DNA of 64,000 nucleotides, from the NCBI GenBank assembly GCA_045105475.1, contig JBGCDP010000219.1, positions 1-64,000 of the forward strand. Reading direction: 5' to 3'. Source of the DNA: WTJY01 sp045105475 (GTDB taxonomy: Bacteria; Chloroflexota; Anaerolineae; Promineifilales; Promineifilaceae). Positions 53,606 through 61,054 of the stretch are shown here, piece after piece. The position numbers and the translations under genes were made by a program. The notes below the pieces were generated by a model, which ran no database searches, was not told the origin of the DNA, and saw only the letters and a program-made list of their open reading frames with translations. How positions within the stretch are numbered: the first letter of the stretch is position 1; the number at the start of each line of letters is the position of its first letter.

Positions 53606-54294
53606 ATGTTTCGAGAAAATATTGTTCGCCGTTCCAGAGTCAAAGAATTGGTTTGCCAAGTGTATGACACCCTAGATTTTGCGTCTCGTCACCCGATATC
53701 GTCATTGCGGAAAATTGCGCATGAACCGACTATTGAGTTTATTACCAAAAACTGTATGTGGGCTACCGCTCAACGATTTTCAAGGGGGTTAGTAGATATT
53801 TCACTCTCACAAGTGGAAATATCCGGGATGTTTCTAGAGTTCGGAGTTTTTAAAGGAGCCAGCATTCGCTATATTGCTGGGCATGCAAAAGATAGAGAAA
53901 TTTATGGATTTGATAGCTTTACAGGGTTGCCTGAAGCTTGGATCCATTACCCTAAAAACTACTTTTCTTTAGGTGGTAATTTACCTAAAGTTCCCTCAAA
54001 CGTTACGCTTCACAAAGGATATTTTGAGGATACTTTACCTAGTTGGATTGAGAGGCATTCAGGCAATATAGCCCTGATGCATATTGATTGTGATCTCTAC
54101 TCATCGACTAAAACTATCTTTAAATATTTAAAAGACCGGATCAAGCCGGGGGCAGTGATTATTTTAATTACCCGCTCTGGCAAGAATTTGGGCATAAAGC
54201 TTTTTTTGAACTCGTTGAAGAAAGCTCTTTAGAATTTGAATATATTGGTTATGCTTATAAAGAGCTTTCGGTTCTTGTTAAGCATATTGAGTAG
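53606..54294 (+). pseudogene. TylF/MycF-like O-methyltransferase, frameshifted near the metal site
   Basis: The first frame (ATG 53606) runs 208 codons to a stop at 54232 and shows FLEFGVFKGASIRYIAG (about 74), IYGFDSFTGLPEAW (about 96) and the metal Asp region ALMHIDCDLYSS (about 152). After KPGAVII, near 54158-54170, it becomes unlike the family. The continuation NYPLWQEFGHKAFF then ELVEESSLEFEYIGYAYKEL is in the other frame and ends at 54294, giving about 229 residues as expected. The break falls where FDDY/FDNY (metal-binding) should be, consistent with loss of about 4 nt (or another non-triplet change) in a T-rich run. It could be a true inactivation or an assembly error. An active form would methylate a sugar hydroxyl. 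Confidence 0.8.
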
Positions 54295-54305
54295 ATTTTT
54301 TATAT

Positions 54306-54839
54306 ATGAAACTGGGACAAATATTAAAAGGTTTAAAACGATTTCTTACGCCATCAATTGTCGTTTCGCTGGTCTATTTTTTGCGATATAAGGCCAAAAT
54401 AAGCCCTAAGGCTGAAGTTGACCTTACTCCTAATTTAACATTTGGAAAAAATTGTGTGGTGAGCTCTTTTTCAAAGTTTAAGGCAATGGATGGTCCGATC
54501 ACCATAGGAGATCGGGGCGGATTTGCCACCGGGTGTTTTATCGCGACTGGTGAAGCTGGTATTACGATTGGAGAGAATGCTATTGTCGGCCCTAATGTGA
54601 ATATTGTTTCAGTGAACTACCGTACTGATCAGCTCGATGTGCATCTTGAAGATTTAGGGCAAACGTCAAAAGGGATAAAGATTGGCAAAAATGTATGGAT
54701 TGGGGCGGGCTGTACTATTTTAGATGGGGCCGTGATCGGTGATAATACGATTGTGGTTGCTAACAGCCTTGTGAATAGACGGTATAAGCCTAATGTTATT
54801 TTGCAAGGTAACCCGGCTAAAGTATTAATGAAAAGATAG
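54306..54839 (+). CDS. Left-handed beta-helix acyltransferase
   Basis: 177 residues. Hexapeptide turns run from about 45 (LTFGKNCVVS, ITIGDRGGFATGCFIA, ITIGENAIVGPNVNIVSVN) to KIGKNVWIGAGCTILDGAVIGD (about 119) and LQGNPAKVLMKR at the end, a WbbJ/LacA-type sugar O/N-acyltransferase. The usual catalytic His after the NIVSVN turn is not obvious (NYRTDQLDVHLED; the His lies ten residues on). It is followed by ACP, SDR and AMP-ligase genes, so its acyl donor may be a carrier-bound acyl group made by them. Confidence 0.87.
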   Translation: MKLGQILKGLKRFLTPSIVVSLVYFLRYKAKISPKAEVDLTPNLTFGKNCVVSSFSKFKAMDGPITIGDRGGFATGCFIATGEAGITIGENAIVGPNVNIVSVNYRTDQLDVHLEDLGQTSKGIKIGKNVWIGAGCTILDGAVIGDNTIVVANSLVNRRYKPNVILQGNPAKVLMKR

Positions 54840-54919
54840 AGTTAATCTGATAATAAGAAAATTAAGTCAAGGTATAAGTTAGAAACTGTAACTTTAAGTT
54901 TCTAATTTTGATAGGTGAT

Positions 54920-55216
54920 ATGAAAGAAAAAGTATTTGAAATTATTTCAGCAGCAATTGAAGAGCTAAATGAAGAGCTCGAGTATGAAGAGCTTGAAAAT
55001 GTAACGGCTGACACTCCGATTTTCGGCGGTGAAAGTGGCATTGACTCTCTTTCCTTAGTGAGTTTGGTAGTTGAAGTTGAAGCAAGCGTAAATGAAGCTT
55101 TTGATGCGAATGTGACGCTTGCGGATGAGAAGGCTATGTCATCACGTAATAGCCCTTATCGCAATGTGGCTTCATTTACCGACTTTGTACTGACTCGTTT
55201 AGGAGAAGACGGTTAA
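54920..55216 (+). CDS. Acyl carrier protein
   Basis: 98 residues. The phosphopantetheine serine is Ser43 in SGIDSLSLVSLV, in an acidic four-helix carrier fold (MKEKVFEIISAAIEELNEEL at the start). It is somewhat longer than FabC-type ACPs (75-80). The ATG at 54920 follows ATAGGTG; a TTG at 54908 is less likely. Its stop overlaps the SDR start by 1 nt (taATG). With the SDR, AMP-ligase and LbH transferase it forms a compact acyl-activation module, probably loading a special acyl or aminoacyl group. Confidence 0.9.
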   Translation: MKEKVFEIISAAIEELNEELEYEELENVTADTPIFGGESGIDSLSLVSLVVEVEASVNEAFDANVTLADEKAMSSRNSPYRNVASFTDFVLTRLGEDG

Positions 55217-55911
55217 TGGAAACGATGTTGATTACCGGTACACGTAAAGGGATCGGCCGTTATCTTGCTGAATATTATGTTGAAAAAGGTTTTCGGGTTG
55301 TCGGTTGTAGTCGATCTCCGGCCGACTTTGAGCTTGAAAACTATCAGCATTATGAGCTTGATGTCGCTGATGAAAAAGCGGTTGCCAAAATGGTGCGTTC
55401 CGTAGCTAAAGAGCATGGGACAATTGATATTCTGCTTAACAATGCAGGTATCGCATCTATGAATCATTTTTTGCTAACCCCACTACAAACGGTTGAAAAA
55501 ATATTTGCGACCAATGTGTTTGGCACATTTAATTTTTGTCGTGAGGCCGCCAAAGTAATGGCAAAGAATAAATACGGCCGAATCGTTAACTTTGCCACTG
55601 TCGCTGCTCCCCTTAAGTTAGAAGGTGAGGCCGCTTATGCAGCCTCAAAAGCGGCCGTGGCTAACCTGACTCAAGTTATTGCGAAAGAATTGGCGCAATT
55701 TAATATTACAGTCAATGCGGTGGGACCAACACCTGTCGCTACAGACCTCATTCGGGGTGTGTCTGATGGCAAGATTGATGCACTCATCAACTTACAAAGT
55801 GTAAAACGTATGGGGGAGTATCGCGATATTAGTAATGTGACTGATTTTCTTATTCGAAAAGAAAGTGATTTTGTAACTGGCCAGGTTATTTACTTGGGTG
55901 GGGTAAGCTAG
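55216..55911 (+). CDS. Short-chain dehydrogenase/reductase (FabG-like)
   Basis: 231 residues, a classical SDR. The cofactor loop is ITGTRKGIGRYLAEYY (6-21), followed by NNAG (about 75), the catalytic Ser region replaced by IVNFATVAAP (about 118; Ala or Thr where Ser normally stands) and the Y-x3-K YAASK (about 136). It probably reduces a 3-keto or similar group on the ACP-bound acyl chain from the adjacent genes. It overlaps the ACP gene by 1 nt and is followed 17 bp later by the AMP-ligase. Confidence 0.88.
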   Translation: METMLITGTRKGIGRYLAEYYVEKGFRVVGCSRSPADFELENYQHYELDVADEKAVAKMVRSVAKEHGTIDILLNNAGIASMNHFLLTPLQTVEKIFATNVFGTFNFCREAAKVMAKNKYGRIVNFATVAAPLKLEGEAAYAASKAAVANLTQVIAKELAQFNITVNAVGPTPVATDLIRGVSDGKIDALINLQSVKRMGEYRDISNVTDFLIRKESDFVTGQVIYLGGVS

Positions 55912-55928
55912 CCCTAGAATTTAGATTT

Positions 55929-57287
55929 ATGATAAATCCTGCAAAACTATTGCTCCCTCTTGGCGAGAATATCGCCATTGTTTGGCAAGAACAGAAAATA
56001 TCATATGTTGGCCTGTTTGATCTTGTTCAAAGACAGCTGAATTGGCTGGATAAAGAAGGTGTTTCTGCTGGAAGCATAGTTGGGCTTAGAGGTGATTTCT
56101 CACCCCTAACAATTTCAATGTTGCTTGCTTTATTCAGCCGAAATTACATTGTTGCAATGCTGCCAGTCGGCCGGTCTGATGTGGAAGCGCTTTGTGTCGC
56201 AGCAACCGTCGATTATTTAATCGACACTAGCCAATCAGACAGTAAGCCGGTTCACATTCCATTAAAGCAGAAACGAAATCAGACCTATCACCCGCTGATT
56301 AATAAACTTGCTAAACAACAGGCAGCTGGATTCATCATATTTTCTTCAGGTAGTTCAGGAAAACCTAAACCGATTTTACATAGTTTAGAGCGTTTTTTAG
56401 GCAAATATTCGCAAACTAGCAAACCATTTATCACGCTGTCATTTTTACTGCTTGATCATATAGCAGGTATCGATACGCTCTTTTATATTTTATTTAGTGG
56501 TGGAACCCTTGTGGCCCCCGAAGAACGAGGACCAAACTATATTTGTGGTCTCATTGAGGCCGCTCAAGTTGAAGTTTTGCCTGTTTCTCCATCATTTTTA
56601 AATTTGTTATGGCTTTCGGGCGATTTTGAAAAGTATCAGCTTGACAGCGTAAAAATCGTAACGTTTGGCTCTGAACCAATGACGTCGAACAATTTAAACC
56701 ATGCGAAAATCATTTTTCCAAATGCGACTATCAAACAAAAATATGGGACTTCTGAATTTGGCTCGCCTGCATCTAAATCTCGGGAAGATGACCAGCTTTG
56801 GATTCAGCTTGATGGTGAGCAATTTGAAACGAAAGTTGTTGATGGCATCTTGTTTGTGAAATCACAAACGACCATGCTAGGCTACTTAGATGATTCTGAA
56901 CCGATGTTTGTCAACGGCTGGTATAACACGGGTGACCGTGTTGAAGTCGATGGTGAATGGTTGCGTATTTTAGGCCGTGAGTCTGACGTGATTAATGTTG
57001 GTGGGGAGAAGGTTTTCCCGAGTGAGGTGGAAGCGGTCATTCAGGCGGTTGAAGGAGTTGTCGAATGTTCTGTTTATGGGGAACCTAATCCGATAACTGG
57101 GAATATTGTATGTGCCGCTATTTTCCCAGCCTTAGGTAGTGACCTAAAACAATTAAAGAAGCTGATTAAGCGGGCATGTTCAGCCTCGCTTCTGCGTTAT
57201 AAAGTTCCTGTCAAAATAAAGTTTTCTGAACAATCATTGACGAATGATCGGCAGAAGAAAGTTAGAAAGCCAACGAATGGCTTATAA
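55929..57287 (+). CDS. AMP-dependent acyl/aryl-CoA (or ACP) ligase
   Basis: 452 residues of the ANL superfamily. The P-loop FIIFSSGSSGKPKP (about 137), KYGTSEFGSP (about 272), YNTGDRVEVDGEWLRILGR (about 329) and the hinge SDVINVGGEKVFPSEVE (about 350) are intact, and Lys-rich KKVRKPTNG at the end can supply the catalytic lysine. It is shorter than typical CoA ligases (500-550). With the ACP next door it may adenylate an acid and load it on that carrier. Contrast the NRPS-like protein at 7.5-10.7 kb, where these motifs are lost. Confidence 0.87.
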   Translation: MINPAKLLLPLGENIAIVWQEQKISYVGLFDLVQRQLNWLDKEGVSAGSIVGLRGDFSPLTISMLLALFSRNYIVAMLPVGRSDVEALCVAATVDYLIDTSQSDSKPVHIPLKQKRNQTYHPLINKLAKQQAAGFIIFSSGSSGKPKPILHSLERFLGKYSQTSKPFITLSFLLLDHIAGIDTLFYILFSGGTLVAPEERGPNYICGLIEAAQVEVLPVSPSFLNLLWLSGDFEKYQLDSVKIVTFGSEPMTSNNLNHAKIIFPNATIKQKYGTSEFGSPASKSREDDQLWIQLDGEQFETKVVDGILFVKSQTTMLGYLDDSEPMFVNGWYNTGDRVEVDGEWLRILGRESDVINVGGEKVFPSEVEAVIQAVEGVVECSVYGEPNPITGNIVCAAIFPALGSDLKQLKKLIKRACSASLLRYKVPVKIKFSEQSLTNDRQKKVRKPTNGL

Positions 57288-57305
57288 ATTTGAGGTTTAA
57301 TTAGA

Positions 57306-58925
57306 ATGGTAGAATCCCCACGACATTCAACCACCGATCAAGGTCGTCCACAAGCTTATTGGTTCTGGCTTATTCTGGTTACAGGATTTGCGATACGATT
57401 TTATCAACTTGGGAATTGGAGCATTTGGATTGAAGAGAATCATCTTTTGCGTGATGTTCAAGTCTACATGGATTCATTTTCTGAGATATTGAAAAATCCG
57501 CGGCCGCTCTATTATTTGCTGATTCTCCCGATTTTTAACGTTTGGGGTGTGAGTCTAGCTGGGGCGCGTGCACTTGCGGCCGTTATTGGTGTTTTTACGA
57601 TTGCGGCCGTTTATTTCTTAACAGAAAGATCTCTGGGTCGTCGCTCCGCTCTCGTCGCTACACTTCTAATCGCTTTGGCCCCTTGGCACCTTTTCTGGTC
57701 CCAGAACGCAAGATTTTATACCTTGTTGCTCCTCATGTACTCTTTGTCGTATGTTAGCTTTTACATGAGCCTAGAGACAGATCGCTTTATTTATAAAGTC
57801 TTAGCCTTTCTATTTTTGGGGCTCGCAACCCTTTCACACACGATTGGTGCACTTCTTGTCTTGCTGTTTATCGTTCATTACTTAGTAATTAAAGTAATGC
57901 CTGATGAAAAGCCTGTGGGCTTTAGATTGGGAAACATCCTGCCTTACATAATTTTGCCAATTGTTGGCTACTTTTGCTTAGAGGTTTTCCGGGTTTTTGT
58001 TGTGGGTACGAACTCAATGGCCGGGGAGTTTTACTACAAATTTGTGAATACGGATACGGTCAGCTTCCTTGGTTACTCTAAAAGACCTTGGGTTATGTTT
58101 ACAACTGTTTTTTATAGTGTTGGCTTTCCTTTGGGGGTTATGTCTGCCTATGGTGCCTTTGATCTTTTATTTGTGCTCCGTAAGCGAGAATCGTACGTTT
58201 TGGTTTTGGGTGCTTATTTCCCGTTTGTCTTTTTTGTTCTCATTACTGCGTTTGTTGAAAGCGTAACCAATCGTTATGTATTTATGACGCTTCCGTTTTG
58301 GGTGGTTTTAGCTGCTTCAGGTGTTTGGCGAATCATTGATGTTCGTAATTCCATCATAGGCGTCCTTTTAATCTTTGTTACATTAGCGTCCTTTTTCTGG
58401 GATCCAACGATTTTAGATATTGTTTATTTCGCTACTTTAAGCCCTCTGTTCTTGCTTTTCTTAATTTCATCAATTGCAGGATTCATTGTATTTGTACTTT
58501 ATAAATTTCCTGATCAGCAAAAGGCTTATCCCGGTTATATTCTGCTTTTCATTCTATGTTTCCATGCAGTTGCAGCTGACGTCATGTATTTCAGTTTTCA
58601 GCATGGATACCGGGACAATTGGACTGGCCCAACCGCTTTTATTGAAGAGCAGGGAAGCCCTGATGATATTGTGTGGACGCATCCGCACCCGGTTGGCCAA
58701 TATTATTTGGGAGATCAAGTTCAGCCATTGGGCCGTTTTCAAAATGATCCACAAGAATATGCAGGGCAGACTGTATGGATTATTGAGGAAGCCGGTGCGT
58801 ATTGGTATTTTGAGTCAAGATACACCGATTGGGTCGAAGCCAATCAGTGTGAATTAGCTGGGGACTGGAGTAATTATGCAGCCGGCCATCCTTGGGCCAT
58901 GACTTTATACAAGTGCTCACCTTAG
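57306..58925 (+). CDS. GT39/ArnT-like integral membrane glycosyltransferase
   Basis: 539 residues with about a dozen hydrophobic helices. The first loop has WSIWIEENHLLRDV (about 39; the usual W-x-D-E is W-I-E-E) and RPLYYLLILPIFNVWG (about 62), then SLGRRSALVATLLIALAPW and SQNARFYTLLLLMYSLSYVS (about 137). The C-terminus is a small soluble domain. This is the GT-C layout of PMT/ArnT/mannosyltransferases that use polyprenyl-phosphate sugars outside. It closes the polysaccharide locus and its stop overlaps the convergent CHMI-type gene by 4 nt. Confidence 0.85.
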   Translation: MVESPRHSTTDQGRPQAYWFWLILVTGFAIRFYQLGNWSIWIEENHLLRDVQVYMDSFSEILKNPRPLYYLLILPIFNVWGVSLAGARALAAVIGVFTIAAVYFLTERSLGRRSALVATLLIALAPWHLFWSQNARFYTLLLLMYSLSYVSFYMSLETDRFIYKVLAFLFLGLATLSHTIGALLVLLFIVHYLVIKVMPDEKPVGFRLGNILPYIILPIVGYFCLEVFRVFVVGTNSMAGEFYYKFVNTDTVSFLGYSKRPWVMFTTVFYSVGFPLGVMSAYGAFDLLFVLRKRESYVLVLGAYFPFVFFVLITAFVESVTNRYVFMTLPFWVVLAASGVWRIIDVRNSIIGVLLIFVTLASFFWDPTILDIVYFATLSPLFLLFLISSIAGFIVFVLYKFPDQQKAYPGYILLFILCFHAVAADVMYFSFQHGYRDNWTGPTAFIEEQGSPDDIVWTHPHPVGQYYLGDQVQPLGRFQNDPQEYAGQTVWIIEEAGAYWYFESRYTDWVEANQCELAGDWSNYAAGHPWAMTLYKCSP

Positions 58926-59314
58926 TTGTGTGAGCTAAGCCCTTCAACCGGCCATGTATTGTCCGTAATCGCAATGCCATTCAATAGTTCACGCATATCA
59001 GTTGCAAGGCTGATTTGCTCACCGTTCTCGCGGCGAGGGCCAAACTCCTCTCTTAACGCCCGAATTAATATCTGAGCGATTTGCTCTTTTACCGCCTGCG
59101 GACGTCCCTCACGAATAATCGCCGTGATATTGACCATCTTATAATCAGGATGCCCTTCAGCCATATGGTATTCGGTGAGCTTGACGGCCCGGCTTTTTAA
59201 GCCTTTGTAGCGAATCGATTCGACTTCGGCCGCCAGCGTATGATGTAGCTTTTCGAAAAACGGAGTAGGATCAAAATTGAGGTTGTCTGTATATTCTAAG
59301 ATTAGATTTGGCAT
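58922..59314 (-). CDS. 5-carboxymethyl-2-hydroxymuconate isomerase-like (tautomerase fold)
   Basis: 130 residues. The start MPNLILEYTDNL gives the N-terminal Pro catalytic base after Met removal, as in CHMI/tautomerase proteins. The rest (KLTEYHMAEGHPDYKMVNIT about 46, LREEFGPRRENGEQ about 95) matches CHMI. CHMI works in homoprotocatechuate (4-hydroxyphenylacetate) breakdown, but no other genes of that pathway are here, so its true substrate is open. It is convergent with the GT39-like gene, sharing the 4 nt TTAG as the two stop codons. Confidence 0.8.
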   Translation of the reverse strand: MPNLILEYTDNLNFDPTPFFEKLHHTLAAEVESIRYKGLKSRAVKLTEYHMAEGHPDYKMVNITAIIREGRPQAVKEQIAQILIRALREEFGPRRENGEQISLATDMRELLNGIAITDNTWPVEGLSSHN

Positions 59315-59443
59315 TTTTATACAAGTGGTTATGAGTGGATAGGCATTTATTTTAGCTTAATTCCTTGTGGTGAAAAAAGATTGATCTAAAAGTTGGGTTG
59401 TTTAATGTTCGCCCCCTATTTTTCTTGACGTAAAATAGGAACG

Positions 59444-60976
59444 ATGACCCAAAGACGAACCCGTTCTAGAACCCGAAGAAGCACATCTGACAAGCCGAAG
59501 TGGCTCCAGAAACCATTTCAACTTTTACAAAACCCCATCGAGCCTACAGCTTGGTGTACACCTGATCAAATTGAAAAAATACATGACGCATCGATGCGCA
59601 TCCTTGAAAATGTTGGCATCGATTTTATGGATGACGAGGCGCTTGATGCTTGGGAGAAAGCTGGTGCCAAAGTTGACCGCAAAAATCAGCATGTCTGGAT
59701 TGATCGGGGCTTGTTGTTGGAGCTGGTGGAAAAAGCCCCGGCCCAATTTACTTGGCACGCACGGAATCGAAGTTGTGATCTGACTGTCGGGGGAAATTTC
59801 ATCAATTTTGCCCCTAATTCAGGGATGCCATATGTGAGTGATCTCGATCGCGGCCGTCGAGTATCAACTCTTCAAGATTTTGAAAACTTTATCAAAATGG
59901 CTCAGGCTGTCCCTTACTTTCAGTTTACGGGTGGCCCCTTGTGTGAGCCGCAAGATGTACGTAACTCATTGCGCCATTTGTATCGGGTGCGGGTGATGGC
60001 CCACAATACAGATCGGGCGATACGTGACACTGCGAGTGGCCGTATCATTTCGGCCGACACCGTTGAAATGATGAAGATTATTTATGGGGGAGAGTTGCCG
60101 GGTGCGGTTGTGGGGGGCGTTGTGAATGTGAATAGCCCATTACGTTTTGATAACCGGATGCTGGGTGGACTCATTACTTATGCCAAAGCAGGGCAGGTTT
60201 CGATTATCACCCCATTTATTATGGCTGGGGCGATGAGCCCAGTCACCATCGCGTCTGCACTGGCGCAGCAGAACGCAGAAGCTTTGGCCGGGGTCGCAAC
60301 GGCTCAGCTTATTCAACCTGGTGCCCCTGTCATTTATGGGGGATTTACTCAGAATGTTGATATGCGCTCTGGCTCGCCTGCTTTTGGTGGACCAGAAGGG
60401 GCATGGGCATTGATTGTTGGGGCGCAGTTGGCCCGTCGGTATGGGGTGCCGTATCGAGCTAGCGGGAGTTTGACCAACTCAAAAGTGGCAGATGCTCAAG
60501 CTGCTTATGAGACGATGTGGACAATGTGGCCCGCTGTTATGGCACATACAAACATGATGCTCCATTCGGTCGGTTGGTTAGAAGGTGGACTTGTTGCCAG
60601 TTACGAAAAGTTTGTGATCGACGCTGAAAATCTAGCCATGTTTACCCATCTGCTCAATAATTTCGAGATTAATGAGGAAGCTTTTGCGATCGATTCAATT
60701 CAAGAAGTGGGGTCCGGCGGACATCATTTTGGGACACAGCATACACAAGAGCGTTATGAATCAGCTTTTTACGAGCCGCTTGTGACTGACCGGCTGGGAT
60801 ATGACGCGTGGACGGCCGCAGGTAGTGAGGATGCGTTGCAACGAGCCAACAAGCTTTGGAAGCAGATTTTAGCTTCACACGAAAAGCCTCCCCTTGATAT
60901 CGCTATTGCTGAAGAGCTCGATGCGTTTATTGCAAAACGTGAAGATGAGCTGGACGGTATTGATCTGTTTAATTAG
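59444..60976 (+). CDS. Trimethylamine methyltransferase (MttB) family protein, non-pyrrolysine
   Basis: 510 residues in one frame without an internal TAG, so it is not a pyrrolysine enzyme. Family marks are SMRILENVGIDFMDDEALDA (about 49), LLELVEKAPAQFTWHARN (about 90), INFAPNSGMPYV (about 118) and a Gly-rich TIM-barrel core (VIYGGFTQNVDMRSGSPAFG, about 303). Such enzymes (MtgB, MtpB type) move a methyl from quaternary amines such as glycine betaine to a corrinoid protein. No corrinoid protein or reductive activase is in the window. A TAGGA precedes the ATG. The basic N-terminus (TQRRTRSRTRRSTSDKPK) is unusual. Confidence 0.9.
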   Translation: MTQRRTRSRTRRSTSDKPKWLQKPFQLLQNPIEPTAWCTPDQIEKIHDASMRILENVGIDFMDDEALDAWEKAGAKVDRKNQHVWIDRGLLLELVEKAPAQFTWHARNRSCDLTVGGNFINFAPNSGMPYVSDLDRGRRVSTLQDFENFIKMAQAVPYFQFTGGPLCEPQDVRNSLRHLYRVRVMAHNTDRAIRDTASGRIISADTVEMMKIIYGGELPGAVVGGVVNVNSPLRFDNRMLGGLITYAKAGQVSIITPFIMAGAMSPVTIASALAQQNAEALAGVATAQLIQPGAPVIYGGFTQNVDMRSGSPAFGGPEGAWALIVGAQLARRYGVPYRASGSLTNSKVADAQAAYETMWTMWPAVMAHTNMMLHSVGWLEGGLVASYEKFVIDAENLAMFTHLLNNFEINEEAFAIDSIQEVGSGGHHFGTQHTQERYESAFYEPLVTDRLGYDAWTAAGSEDALQRANKLWKQILASHEKPPLDIAIAEELDAFIAKREDELDGIDLFN

Positions 60977-61054
60977 CCTATGATTTTTGGTTGCACGATA
61001 AATGGTCGGTAAGAAAGGCTGTGGCTTGCTATTTGAACCTGTCATAATGGCACA

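Noticed and set aside
59444..60976. Pyrrolysine-containing trimethylamine methyltransferase
   Set aside because: The frame is complete without an internal TAG.
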